NCBI GenBank assembly: GCA_963973975.1
Contig: CAXBCF010000001.1
Coordinates: 1 to 64,000 of the forward strand
Reading direction: 5' to 3'
DNA from: UBA1494_A sp963973975
GTDB taxonomy: Bacteria; Bacteroidota; Bacteroidia; Flavobacteriales_E; Vicingaceae
DNA length: 64,000 nt
Shown: positions 16,667-25,563 of the stretch, in pieces
Layout: each line of letters begins with the position of its first letter
Position numbering within the stretch: position 1 is the stretch's first letter
Position numbers and translations under genes: made by a program
The notes under the pieces: model-generated
The model's input: the letters and a program-made list of their open reading frames with translations, nothing else
Database searches by the model: none
Told to the model about the DNA's origin: nothing

Positions 16667-18388
16667 ATGGAAAAGCGATGGACTTTAGCGCCAACTATCA
16701 ATCAAAACAAAGTAAGTAAACTCTCCGAATCACTCAACGAGCTTCATCCGATTTTGACTGAATTGCTAGTTCAACGTGGCATTGATGACTTTGAGAAAGC
16801 CAAGGAATTTTTTCGACCGAATTTAAAATCTCTTCACAATCCATTTTTGATGAAGGACATGGATCTTGCTGTTGAAAGAATTCAGGAGGCTATAAAAAAT
16901 GAAGAGAAAATATTAATTTACGGAGACTATGATGTAGATGGAACCACTTCTGTGGCATTGGTTTACGGTTTCTTAATAGAGTTTTACCCAAATTTAGCTT
17001 TTTACATCCCAGATCGTTACAGCGAGGGCTATGGAATTTCAATTCAGGGAATTGATTATGCCGCAGACAACGACTTTTCCTTGATAATTGCGCTGGACTG
17101 TGGAATTAAAGCAGTTGAAAAAATAGATTATGCCACTAGCAAGGGAGTTGATTTTATTATTTGCGATCACCATACTCCAGGTGAAAATATTCCAAAAGCT
17201 ATTGCTGTTTTAGACCCAAAACAAAAAGATTGTAAGTATCCTTTTAAAGAGCTTTCGGGTTGTGGAGTAGGCTTTAAATTAATGCAAGCTTTTGCTGAAA
17301 AAGAGAAAATTCCTTTTGAGAAATTAGTGGCTCAAATAGATCTTTTAGCTGTAAGTATTTGCGCAGACATCGTTCCTATTGTTGGCGAAAATCGAATTTT
17401 TACTCATTTTGGTATAAAGAAATTGAATGAGAATCCTCAAAAAGGCTTGAAAGCCATGCTTGAAGTGGCTCAAAATAAGAAGAAAAACTATACTGTTACA
17501 GATATTGTTTTTACAATTGCCCCAAGAATTAATGCAGCAGGAAGAATCAAAAGTGGCGAAAAAGCAGTAGAAGCATTATTGTCTGGCAATGCTGAAGAAG
17601 CATTAGAAAATAGCAGCGAAATCAACCTTCAAAATACTGATCGAAAGGAATTGGACAAGGCTATTACTGAAGAAGCCCTCTTGATGATTGATGGAGATGA
17701 AGTGCTGATGAATCAAAAAACAACGGTTTTATTTCAAGCACATTGGCACAAAGGAGTTATTGGTATTGTGGCATCTCGCTGCATTGAAAAATATTACCGT
17801 CCAACGATAATTCTAACTGAAAGTAATGGCAAAGCTGCTGGCTCTGCTAGATCTGTAAAGGGCTTTAGTGTGTATGATGCGTTGGAACAATGCAGTGAAG
17901 TATTGGAGCAGTTTGGCGGTCATAAATATGCAGCAGGCATGACCTTACCCTTAGAAAATGTAGCCTCATTTCAACAAAAATTTGAAGAAGTAGTGGCTTC
18001 AACAATTCCTGAGGAACTTCTAATTCCAGAAATTGAAATCGACAATGAGCTAAAACTTTCAGATATTGATGGGAAGTTTTACCGTATTTTAGAACAATTT
18101 GCCCCATTTGGGCCTGAAAACATGAAGCCTGTTTTTCTTTCTAAAAACGTTCTTGTGAAAGGAGCACCTAGAATTGTTGGAAATAACCACCTTAAAGTAG
18201 CATTCTTCAACGAAGAAAATCCAAATGTAGTTTTTGATGCCATTGGTTTTAACTTGGGAGAAAAAATGGAATTGTTACGAAACGACAATCCGATCGACAT
18301 TGTATTTACCGTTGAAGAAAACGAATGGAATGGAAATGTTACTTTACAGTTGAATTTGAAGGATTTGAAAAAAAGCGAGAAGTATTAA
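16667..18388 (+). CDS. recJ: Single-stranded-DNA-specific exonuclease RecJ
   Basis: RecJ degrades single-stranded DNA 5' to 3' in RecF-pathway recombination and mismatch repair. The 573-residue protein has the DHH-superfamily metal motifs: DYDVDGTTS near residue 86, ALDCGI, and CDHHTPG near 166. The DHHA1 part shows HWHKGVIGIVASRCIEKYYRPTII and GFSVYDALEQCSEVLEQFGGHKYAAGMTL, followed by a C-terminal OB-fold region. The length is normal. It is a monocistronic-looking gene, 106 bp upstream of frr. Confidence 0.97.
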   Translation: MEKRWTLAPTINQNKVSKLSESLNELHPILTELLVQRGIDDFEKAKEFFRPNLKSLHNPFLMKDMDLAVERIQEAIKNEEKILIYGDYDVDGTTSVALVYGFLIEFYPNLAFYIPDRYSEGYGISIQGIDYAADNDFSLIIALDCGIKAVEKIDYATSKGVDFIICDHHTPGENIPKAIAVLDPKQKDCKYPFKELSGCGVGFKLMQAFAEKEKIPFEKLVAQIDLLAVSICADIVPIVGENRIFTHFGIKKLNENPQKGLKAMLEVAQNKKKNYTVTDIVFTIAPRINAAGRIKSGEKAVEALLSGNAEEALENSSEINLQNTDRKELDKAITEEALLMIDGDEVLMNQKTTVLFQAHWHKGVIGIVASRCIEKYYRPTIILTESNGKAAGSARSVKGFSVYDALEQCSEVLEQFGGHKYAAGMTLPLENVASFQQKFEEVVASTIPEELLIPEIEIDNELKLSDIDGKFYRILEQFAPFGPENMKPVFLSKNVLVKGAPRIVGNNHLKVAFFNEENPNVVFDAIGFNLGEKMELLRNDNPIDIVFTVEENEWNGNVTLQLNLKDLKKSEKY

Positions 18389-18438
18389 CTATTGATTTTC
18401 TATTTAATTAAACCCTATATGCAATTCTTTAAAAAGCC

Positions 18439-18471
18439 TTGAAAATAAATTTTAAGAATTGTTTAAATTTG
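18439..18471 (+). promoter_or_regulatory. Putative frr promoter
   Basis: TTG (18439-18441), a 22-nt spacer and TAAATTTG (18464-18471) fit the Bacteroidota pattern. The predicted start site near 18477 lies downstream of the TTG at 18459 that could extend the frame, and so supports the ATG at 18495 as the true frr start. Confidence 0.5.
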
Positions 18472-18494
18472 GAACTTTCAAAATTTTGGCAAGC

Positions 18495-19058
18495 ATGGAA
18501 GATGAAATTGAATTTATTTTAGACACAACGAAAGAATCGATGGAAAAGTCCATTGAACACTTCGAGAAAGAATTGACTAAAATTAGAGCTGGAAGAGCAA
18601 CTCCAAGCATGGTAAGTAGTGTCTATGTAGATTATTACGGATCACAGACTCCTTTAAACCAAGTAGCGAATGTTGGAACAATGGATGCAAGAACCATCAC
18701 AATTCAGCCTTGGGAAAAAGCTGTTTTAGAACCCATTGAGCGCGCCATTATCAATTCGAACCTAGGCTTAAATCCTCAAAACAATGGGGAAATGATTTTA
18801 ATCAATGTGCCACAATTGACCGAAGAAAGGAGAAAAACACTGGTAAAACAAGCAAAAGCTGAAGCTGAAGATGCAAAAGTTGGTGTAAGAAATTCTCGAA
18901 AAGATGCCAACGATGAAGTGAAAAGACTTCAAAAAGAGGGTTTATCAGAAGATGATTCAAAAGCTGTGGAAGCCTCTATTCAAGAATTAACAGATCAATA
19001 CGGTGCTAAAATTGACAAAATCTTAGAAGCAAAAGAGGTAGACATTATGAAAGTTTAA
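18495..19058 (+). CDS. frr: Ribosome recycling factor
   Basis: RRF splits post-termination ribosomes together with EF-G. The protein has 187 residues, close to the usual 185, and shows the family core ESMEKSIEHFEKELTKIRAGRATPSMV, the PLNQVANVGTMDARTITIQPWE strand region and LTEERRKTLVKQAKAEAEDAKVGVRNSRKDAND. The frame opens 36 nt earlier at TTG, but length and promoter position both favour the ATG. The last 14 bp overlap the convergent epimerase gene. The usual neighbour pyrH is not present. Confidence 0.97.
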   Translation: MEDEIEFILDTTKESMEKSIEHFEKELTKIRAGRATPSMVSSVYVDYYGSQTPLNQVANVGTMDARTITIQPWEKAVLEPIERAIINSNLGLNPQNNGEMILINVPQLTEERRKTLVKQAKAEAEDAKVGVRNSRKDANDEVKRLQKEGLSEDDSKAVEASIQELTDQYGAKIDKILEAKEVDIMKV

Positions 19059-20055
19059 TTTCTTGCTGAAAAGCAGGTGCCAACTCTTCTACAACCGCTT
19101 CTATAGACTGAAATTGTAAGTTAAATTCCTTTTTAAATTTTGCAGCACTAAAACAACGTTGGTTAAAAATTGAATTTAAATTGGATGCAGGAAGCACTCT
19201 TGGCAAACCAAAAAGAACAGTTCTAAAACGATCGAAAATCACAAAAACTTGGGTCAATTTCCTGCTAACTTTAATGCTAGGTGCTTTTTGATTAAACGCT
19301 TTAGCAATGGTTTGAAAAAGATTTTGAAAACTCAAATTTTCTGAAGAGATAACATAGCGTTCGTTTACAATAGCACTTTCCATTAAAAGCATGGAGGCTT
19401 TAACAACATCATTTACCCCTACAAAACCGTTTGTTCCAGGTGGGTAAAACTTCAAGCCTTTGGCGACTTTTTTAATTATAATCAGGCTACTTTCCTCCCA
19501 ATCTCCAAAGCCCAAAATAGTACTAGGATTAACGATTACAACATTTAACCCCTCTGCTGCACCTCGCCAAACTTCATTCTCTCCATAAAACTTACTAATA
19601 GTGTAGCTGGAAGTGTTTTTACTAAACTGCCAATTAGCAGCTTCATCGGCACATTTTCTATTGGAATACTCGCCCAAAGCTGCTACAGAACTTACATAAC
19701 ACATTTTTTCTATTCCAAATTCCAAGCTAAGGTTGACCATGTTCATGGTACCAGAAACATTCACGTCCATCATTTCTTCAGAGCGCTGCTCATTGAATGA
19801 AACCAAAGCTGCTGTATGGTAAACATGCGTCACATCAACAAAGCAATCTTTTAGAGAATAGTAATCTGTTATATCGGCTTTTTGCCAAAGAATATTTTCA
19901 AGCAAATGAGAAGCATTGTGAAAAGCAAAGACCTTTCGTGTTTTCTCTTTACTTTTTTCAGAGCGGTAAATGGCCTTAACCAGTGCGTTTTTCCTCAGCA
20001 ATTCAACCAATAAATGACTACCAACTAACCCTGTAGCTCCGCTAACTAAAATCAT
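19045..20055 (-). CDS. NAD(P)-dependent epimerase/dehydratase family protein
   Basis: This 336-residue extended SDR has ILVSGATGLVGSHLLVELL as its dinucleotide-binding motif, VYHTAALVSFN, MCYVSSVAALGE with the catalytic serine and YTISKFYGENEVWR with the Tyr-x-x-x-Lys pair. The sequence resembles the 3-beta-hydroxysteroid dehydrogenase/dihydroflavonol reductase branch more than sugar epimerases. The C-terminal 100 residues are less conserved. The substrate is unknown. It overlaps the 3' end of frr by 14 bp and is divergent from tyrS, with about 85 bp shared upstream. Confidence 0.8.
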   Translation of the reverse strand: MILVSGATGLVGSHLLVELLRKNALVKAIYRSEKSKEKTRKVFAFHNASHLLENILWQKADITDYYSLKDCFVDVTHVYHTAALVSFNEQRSEEMMDVNVSGTMNMVNLSLEFGIEKMCYVSSVAALGEYSNRKCADEAANWQFSKNTSSYTISKFYGENEVWRGAAEGLNVVIVNPSTILGFGDWEESSLIIIKKVAKGLKFYPPGTNGFVGVNDVVKASMLLMESAIVNERYVISSENLSFQNLFQTIAKAFNQKAPSIKVSRKLTQVFVIFDRFRTVLFGLPRVLPASNLNSIFNQRCFSAAKFKKEFNLQFQSIEAVVEELAPAFQQEIKLS

Positions 20056-20119
20056 TCTAGAAATTTGTCCAAAGGTAGGGAATATTCATTTTAAGAAAAT
20101 CTGAAAGCATTTGAATCTT

Positions 20120-20127
20120 TATCTTTG
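20120..20127 (+). promoter_or_regulatory. Putative -7 box of tyrS
   Basis: TATCTTTG matches TAnnTTTG and lies 13 nt before the tyrS ATG. No good TTTG box is visible at the right distance upstream, so this is a weak call. Confidence 0.3.
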
Positions 20128-20140
20128 ACAAAATTTTTTT

Positions 20141-21418
20141 ATGGATTTTGTAGAAGAACTTAGTTGGAGAGGAATGATTCATGACATTACTCCGGGAACA
20201 CAAGAACAACTTTTAAAAGAATCAACGGTGGGTTATGTGGGTTTTGATCCAACTGCTGATTCCTTGCACATTGGCAACCTTGTACCAATTATGCTTTTGA
20301 CTCATTTTCAGCAGGCAGGGCATCAACCCATTGCTTTGGTGGGTGGAGCAACCGGCATGGTTGGCGATCCTTCAGGAAAATCGGAGGAGCGAAACTTTTT
20401 GAGTGAAGAAATCTTGAACCACAATTTGGAATGCCAAAAAAAACAGTTGAGTAAGTTTTTAAACTTTTCAAAAACCATTAAAAACCCTGCTGAAATTGTC
20501 AATAATTACGATTGGTTCAAGGAGTTTTCTTTTCTAGGTTTTTTAAGAGAAGCGGGGAAGCACATCACAGTAAATTACATGATGGCTAAAGACTCCGTTA
20601 AAAAACGAATGGAAACAGGTATATCCTTCACCGAATTTTCTTATCAACTAATTCAGGGCTACGATTATTATTGGCTCAACCAGCATAAAAATTGCAAATT
20701 GCAAATGGGAGGCTCCGATCAATGGGGAAACATTGTAACCGGAACAGAATTTATCCGTCGCAAATCTGATAAAGAAGCATTTGCATTAACTTGTCCGCTA
20801 ATCACTAAAGCCGATGGAACTAAATTTGGAAAATCAGAAGGTGGAAATGTTTGGCTGGATGCCACTAAAACATCGCCTTATAAATTTTATCAATACTGGT
20901 TAAATGCTTCCGATGAAGATGCTTCTAAATACATCCGAATTTTCACTTTGAAAAAAGAGGCTGAAATTTTAGATTTAGAATCAAAACACAACGAAAGCCC
21001 GCATTTGAGAAGATTGCAAAAAGCTTTAGCCGAAGACATTACAATTCGAGTACATTCTGAAGAAGCGCTGAATAATGCACTTGCAGCTTCTGAAATTCTT
21101 TTTGGCAATTCTACCGAGGAAAGTTTGAGACAACTCTCTGAAGCTGATTTACTCAGCGTTTTTGAAGGAGTTCCACAAGCGGAAGTTGCACTTCAGTCCA
21201 TTCAAAATGGAATGGAAATTATTGATTTTAGTGTGAGTGTCGCCAAGGCTTTTGACTCAAATGGCGAAGCTAGGCGAATGATTCAAAACAATGGAGTGAG
21301 CATCAACAAAGAAAAAGTAAGCATGGAAAAAACAGTCCAAGCAGAAGATTTGATTTTTGGAAAATACATTCTATTACAAAAAGGCAAAAAAAATTATTAC
21401 CTCATCCATGCAGTTTAA
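20141..21418 (+). CDS. tyrS: Tyrosine-tRNA ligase
   Basis: TyrRS charges tRNA-Tyr. The 425-residue protein has the class I signatures: HIGN in DSLHIGNLVPIMLL near residue 43 and the KMSKS equivalent KFGKS near 227. The tyrosine-binding SYQLIQGYDYYWLNQH and QMGGSDQWGNI are typical of bacterial TyrRS. The C-terminus carries an S4-type RNA-binding domain (EARRMIQNNGVSINKEKV). The next gene starts 11 bp before its end, so the two are probably co-transcribed. Confidence 0.98.
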   Translation: MDFVEELSWRGMIHDITPGTQEQLLKESTVGYVGFDPTADSLHIGNLVPIMLLTHFQQAGHQPIALVGGATGMVGDPSGKSEERNFLSEEILNHNLECQKKQLSKFLNFSKTIKNPAEIVNNYDWFKEFSFLGFLREAGKHITVNYMMAKDSVKKRMETGISFTEFSYQLIQGYDYYWLNQHKNCKLQMGGSDQWGNIVTGTEFIRRKSDKEAFALTCPLITKADGTKFGKSEGGNVWLDATKTSPYKFYQYWLNASDEDASKYIRIFTLKKEAEILDLESKHNESPHLRRLQKALAEDITIRVHSEEALNNALAASEILFGNSTEESLRQLSEADLLSVFEGVPQAEVALQSIQNGMEIIDFSVSVAKAFDSNGEARRMIQNNGVSINKEKVSMEKTVQAEDLIFGKYILLQKGKKNYYLIHAV

Positions 21419-22130
21419 ACAAGCAATTTTTCGATGTGGGTTTTTTCTAATGTTCTTGAGTGCAAACTTTACAAATGCTCAAGAAACTCAAAAACGATTT
21501 TTAATTATTCCTTTTGAGCGTTTTTCCTTTGAATCTGCTTTCGACTTAAACGAAATTGCAAGTTTAAATCAATTAAATGTTGCTGAAGAAGCTTTCACTG
21601 CTTATCAGAACAAACTTGTAGAACGACTTTCAATTCCTTTAGAAAGCTACCGTTTTTTAGAATTACCACTTGAACATCAAGCTGAGTTTATTAAAAACTC
21701 ACTGAGGACATACAAAGAAAAGCCCATTACCCATTATGGATATGATATTTCATGGAGCATTGAATCCAATTACTTAAAGGAAGTGTTAGAAAATTTTTCA
21801 GCTGACTACATTGTTTTTATCAGTCTTTATTCCATTTCAAAAAAGAACTTGCTAACCCCACAAGCTTATGATGGTTCTAAGTTTATTTCTTGGTCGTCAC
21901 ACACAATTTCATATGAAGTCTACAATAAAGAAGGTAAATTGGTAGCGCTCTCCGACGGTTTTGACGCTTTGCCCAAACTACCAACCCAATCTACCTATGC
22001 ATCAAAAGGGTTACTGCTTTCAGGCATGGACAATGGCTATTTATCACTTCAAAAAGACATTGTTCTGAAAACACTAAAATATTCCGACGAACCAATACAT
22101 CGTTTGAAGAAAAAGGAAGTTTGGAAGTAA
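21408..22130 (+). CDS. Exported protein of unknown function
   Basis: I do not recognise a family. The 240-residue product has a signal peptide (FRCGFFLMFLSANFTNAQ) and then a globular sequence beginning KRFLIIPFERFSFESAFDLNEIASLN, with a central strand DYIVFISLYSISKK. The ATG lies inside the end of tyrS (11-bp overlap), which gives the signal peptide at the right place; an upstream in-frame start would put it inside tyrS without one. Translational coupling to tyrS is likely, although a functional link is not obvious. It is probably periplasmic or surface-exposed. Confidence 0.7.
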   Translation: MQFKQAIFRCGFFLMFLSANFTNAQETQKRFLIIPFERFSFESAFDLNEIASLNQLNVAEEAFTAYQNKLVERLSIPLESYRFLELPLEHQAEFIKNSLRTYKEKPITHYGYDISWSIESNYLKEVLENFSADYIVFISLYSISKKNLLTPQAYDGSKFISWSSHTISYEVYNKEGKLVALSDGFDALPKLPTQSTYASKGLLLSGMDNGYLSLQKDIVLKTLKYSDEPIHRLKKKEVWK

Positions 22131-22132
22131 AA

Positions 22133-23137
22133 TTAAATCAACAAATTACAACCTCTAACTTCTGCTGCATCAAATCGGCCAAGCACTTCAAAACTACCAT
22201 CGTTGTGGAGTTTTCCCAAGTCATCTGTTTGAATAAAAGCTGAGGAATAGAGATTGGCTAAATCAATAACATTGATTCCTCCTATTTCATTTGATGTAGC
22301 ATAATCAAACGGATTATCGTGTTCTCGAATCAACACTTTCATCCAATTGGGTGTGAAGAAACGCCCATTTTTAGGTGCATAAGCCTGTGATAATAATTCT
22401 GTCATTCCATATTCAGAGTGAATGGCCTTGACTCCAAATCCTACTTTTAACTGTCGGTGCAACTCTTCTCTTACAATTTCTTTCTTTCTTCCCTTCATGC
22501 CTCCTGTTTCCATAACTATCAAATTGTCGTTTTCAGCTAATTGAAATTGATCTACAAAATCAAGCAAAGCGAATGAAACACCAATTAATAAGGTTTTAAG
22601 TTTCTTTTCATTTTGCTTTTCCAACAACGTTTTTAATTGATCCAATTCATTTAAAAAAAATCCACTTTCCTCAGATTTACTTTTTTGAATGAAAGCATTG
22701 ACCATGTAAATTAATGAAGAACCCGTTCTTTCTAGATATGATGGAAGCAATGCCAAAACACAATAATCATAAATGCTTCCGTAAATCGATTCAAAATGTT
22801 GGAGAAAGCTTTTCTCATAAATTTCAAGTGATTTTACAAAATGCTTGCTTGTAGTTAAACCAGTTGTTCCACTACTACTAAAAACTATTTCAGGTTCAAA
22901 TTGCTCTGTTTTAACTTCATGTGTTTTAAAAAAAGAAATAGGCAAAAAGGGGATATCAATTAATTTTTCAACTTTCTTGGGATTGCAGTTGAGTAAATCA
23001 CAATAGTTTTTGTAAGTAGGATTGTGTAAATATTGGAAATTAAACACCTGAATCGCAATTTCTTCAAAGTTTTTTTGTTCTAAACTAAATACAGAATTTT
23101 GCAAGGAAATTATGTTTGTGTTAGAATGTGCGTTCAA
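22133..23137 (-). CDS. LuxE/PaaK-like adenylate-forming acyl transferase
   Basis: The 334-residue protein has the adenylation-domain phosphate loop as VFSSSGTTGLTTSKH and the aromatic/acidic A5-like segment HSEYGMTELLSQAYA, placing it in the LuxE/PaaK branch of the acyl-adenylate-forming enzymes. LuxE activates fatty acids in light-producing bacteria, but related proteins are widespread in non-luminous Bacteroidota, and no lux gene is nearby. It ends with VLGRFDAAEVRGCNLLI, lacking most of the mobile C-terminal domain. The acyl substrate and acceptor are unknown. It converges on the tyrS unit with only 2 bp between. Confidence 0.75.
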   Translation of the reverse strand: MNAHSNTNIISLQNSVFSLEQKNFEEIAIQVFNFQYLHNPTYKNYCDLLNCNPKKVEKLIDIPFLPISFFKTHEVKTEQFEPEIVFSSSGTTGLTTSKHFVKSLEIYEKSFLQHFESIYGSIYDYCVLALLPSYLERTGSSLIYMVNAFIQKSKSEESGFFLNELDQLKTLLEKQNEKKLKTLLIGVSFALLDFVDQFQLAENDNLIVMETGGMKGRKKEIVREELHRQLKVGFGVKAIHSEYGMTELLSQAYAPKNGRFFTPNWMKVLIREHDNPFDYATSNEIGGINVIDLANLYSSAFIQTDDLGKLHNDGSFEVLGRFDAAEVRGCNLLI

Positions 23138-23164
23138 GTTTAATTTCTAATTAATTTTAACCAA

Positions 23165-23614
23165 ATGAAAGGAATTACAAAAATAGGTTTCTGTTTGCTT
23201 AGTTTTTTAGGTCTAGTTGCTTGCGAAAATGACAAAAACTTTCCCATTACTCCTGTATTGGAATCTAGGAGTTTTGTAAAAACATCTAATTTCAATGCTA
23301 TTTGGACAATTGGTTTTACTGATGGCGATGGCGACATAGGTGTGAGAAACAACAATGATTCGGATAACTTTTTTGTTACTATTTTTTCAATTGAAGCCGA
23401 TACAATTATAGAAATTCCAGGTAGAAGCTTCCGAATTCCTGTCGTTCAAAACATTCGGACAACGAAAGGCATAGAGGGTTCATTTGAATTTAGAATAGAA
23501 ACTGATTTATTATTGCCCATAGATTCTGTTCAATATAGTGGATATGCTGTTGATCGTGCAGGGAATGAGAGCAATGTTGTTTTTACGCCAATTTTCTCTA
23601 CCAGCACTAGGTGA
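23165..23614 (+). CDS. Lipoprotein of unknown function
   Basis: The 149-residue protein begins with a lipoprotein signal (FCLLSFLGLVAC, lipobox cysteine at residue 20). The mature part has a calcium-loop-like acidic stretch TDGDGDIGVRNNNDSDNF and ends in a beta-rich segment (YSGYAVDRAGNESNVVFTP) reminiscent of Ig-like folds. It is divergent from the LuxE/PaaK-like gene, with a 27-bp gap, and overlaps the Na/Pi cotransporter gene end by 8 bp. The function is unknown. Confidence 0.7.
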   Translation: MKGITKIGFCLLSFLGLVACENDKNFPITPVLESRSFVKTSNFNAIWTIGFTDGDGDIGVRNNNDSDNFFVTIFSIEADTIIEIPGRSFRIPVVQNIRTTKGIEGSFEFRIETDLLLPIDSVQYSGYAVDRAGNESNVVFTPIFSTSTR

Positions 23615-25310
23615 TTTTTCCTGAAGCAGCTTCACTGATACTCAAAATATGATCTCCAAGGCTTTCCAAAGCAGAGAACATATCAGTATAAATCATCCCA
23701 CTTTCATACTTATAATCACCTTCTTCTATACTTTTTAAGTGATTTTTCTTCAACTTATTCCGTAATTTATTGATGGAGAGTTCTAATTCTTCGGCAACAT
23801 CTAATACTACTTCTTCAATGTCTTTTCCAATATTTACTTGCATGGTTTCAAGTGCCTTATCGATTAACTCAAACATTTCTAACAAATTTTCTCTTTGTTT
23901 TGGAATAAAATAGATCCGATTCTCAGTTTTTCTTTTAATAATTCTTGCCATTGAATAATTAATGTCTCCAATAGTTTCTAAATCATCGGCAATACTTAGC
24001 ATTGCTCGGATTTGAATAGAATTGTATTCATTTAATTCCCCTTCTGAAACTTTGGCTAGGTAAATGGCAATCTCAGACTCAATCTTATCGGTGATTTCCT
24101 CGTACTTCTCAATTCGATTAAATAATTTTTTAAATTTTTTGGTTTCCATTTCCATCATCAACTCAGGAATAAAACCAGTCATTTTTTCAACCAATTTTCC
24201 AAATTTAACTAGCTCCTTTTTGGCTTCCAGAATAGATGCTTCTGAGCTAATAATCGAAGAAGTACTTATGTATTCTAAGTGAAATGTTTCATCATCTAAA
24301 CCTCTAGAAGGTACTATTTTAGTAACTAATTTTGCTATGAGCGGAATAAATCCAATCATTAACAAAGTATTGGTAATATTAAAAACTGTGTGAAAAAGAG
24401 AGAGTTGTAATTCAGGTTCAGATTGCTCAATGTTTGAAATTGAACCTTGCAAAAACTGCTGAGCAGGATTCCATAAAAACTGTATAAACTCAGTGAAATA
24501 GGGAAATATAATAATCACCCAAGAAACTCCAATTAGGTTAAAAACTAGATGTGCTCTTGCGGCTCTTTTTGCATGTACATTGGCCACCAAAGCTGCGAGA
24601 TTTGCTGTAATGGTAGTACCAATATTTTCACCTAAAACCATGGCAGCAGCGATTTCAAAGGTAATGATATCGTTAAACAGCAAAGTAAGCGTTAAAGCCA
24701 TAGCAGCCGTGGAAGACTGAACAATAATTGTAATTACTGTCCCCACAAAGACAAACAGTAGTGTAGTTAAAATGCCGTACTGCGTAAAATTGGCTAAGAA
24801 GGTCAATACTTCGGGGTTTTCACTCAGATTGGGAACTGAATCTTTAAGTGCATCTAATCCAAGAAAAAGCAACGCAAAACCGATTAAAACTTCAGATCTT
24901 GAGCGCCATGCAGCTTGTCTGGAAAACATCATTGGCAATCCAATGGCAATTATAGGCAATGCAAAAGCAGATATTTTTATCTTAAATCCAAAGAAAGCAA
25001 TCAACCAAGCTGTGATTGTTGTGCCAATATTGGCGCCCATTATAATTCCTATGGATTCAACTAAGCTCAATAATCCAGCGTTTGCAAAACTCACCACCAT
25101 TACAGTAGTTGTAGAAGAGGATTGAACTAAGCAGGTTATCAAAAAGCCAGTAAATACGCCAACATAGCGATTTCGAGTCATGCTCTTCAAAATGTCTCTA
25201 AGCTTAGCTCCAGCAGTCCGCTGAATGCCTTCACTCATTACTTTCATTCCAAAAATGAAAAACCCAAGTGCGCCTATTAATGAAATAAAATCAAGGAAAG
25301 AATAGTTCAT
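23607..25310 (-). CDS. Na+/phosphate cotransporter with PhoU-like tail
   Basis: The 567-residue protein has two Na/Pi-cotransporter repeats with the signature QSSSTTTVMVVSFANAGLL in the first and QSSTAAMALTLTLLFND in the second, plus GANIGTTITAWLIAF and GENIGTTITANLAAL. The C-terminal 200 residues form a soluble helical PhoU-like domain (MLSIADDLETIGDINYSMARII, MFSALESLGDHILSI). Such proteins move phosphate with sodium across the inner membrane, and the PhoU-like part may sense or regulate. It faces a PhoB-like gene across a 253-bp gap holding 11-bp-spaced direct repeats, suggesting linked control. Confidence 0.9.
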   Translation of the reverse strand: MNYSFLDFISLIGALGFFIFGMKVMSEGIQRTAGAKLRDILKSMTRNRYVGVFTGFLITCLVQSSSTTTVMVVSFANAGLLSLVESIGIIMGANIGTTITAWLIAFFGFKIKISAFALPIIAIGLPMMFSRQAAWRSRSEVLIGFALLFLGLDALKDSVPNLSENPEVLTFLANFTQYGILTTLLFVFVGTVITIIVQSSTAAMALTLTLLFNDIITFEIAAAMVLGENIGTTITANLAALVANVHAKRAARAHLVFNLIGVSWVIIIFPYFTEFIQFLWNPAQQFLQGSISNIEQSEPELQLSLFHTVFNITNTLLMIGFIPLIAKLVTKIVPSRGLDDETFHLEYISTSSIISSEASILEAKKELVKFGKLVEKMTGFIPELMMEMETKKFKKLFNRIEKYEEITDKIESEIAIYLAKVSEGELNEYNSIQIRAMLSIADDLETIGDINYSMARIIKRKTENRIYFIPKQRENLLEMFELIDKALETMQVNIGKDIEEVVLDVAEELELSINKLRNKLKKNHLKSIEEGDYKYESGMIYTDMFSALESLGDHILSISEAASGKIT

Positions 25311-25371
25311 TAAAACCCGTCGTGTATTTAAAATTTAACCACCAAAAGTAATTAGACTAATGCCCTTTGAG

Positions 25372-25388
25372 GTTAAGATTATGTTAAG
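25372..25388. promoter_or_regulatory. Candidate binding site: GTTAAG direct repeat, 11-bp period
   Basis: GTTAAG occurs at 25372 and 25383, exactly 11 bp apart. OmpR/PhoB-family regulators bind direct repeats with this spacing. It is 62-78 bp upstream of the Na/Pi cotransporter start and about 180 bp upstream of the PhoB-like gene. Assignment to a regulator is inference. Confidence 0.35.
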
Positions 25389-25452
25389 TAAATATAGCGT
25401 TTTAAGTCTTTAAGTTGATAAACTAGTTTAATTTTAGTGGGAAGAGCTCAAG

Positions 25453-25469
25453 GTTAATTTAACATTAAG
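25453..25469. promoter_or_regulatory. Second candidate direct-repeat site, 11-bp period
   Basis: GTTAAT at 25453 and ATTAAG at 25464 repeat the same half-site with the same 11-bp spacing as the site at 25372, in the same orientation. It lies about 95 bp before the response-regulator start. Confidence 0.3.
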
Positions 25470-25563
25470 AATAAAGACAAATCAATTCATAATTGTTTAA
25501 AGCCTGCTTAAAATACAGCCGATAAAGTAGTACTATGTTTGTTAGTTCAATCATATAATAAAA

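Noticed and set aside
22133..23137. Bioluminescence (lux) locus
   Set aside because: Only a LuxE/PaaK-like protein is present; luxA, luxB, luxC and luxD are absent and the family is widespread in non-luminous relatives.
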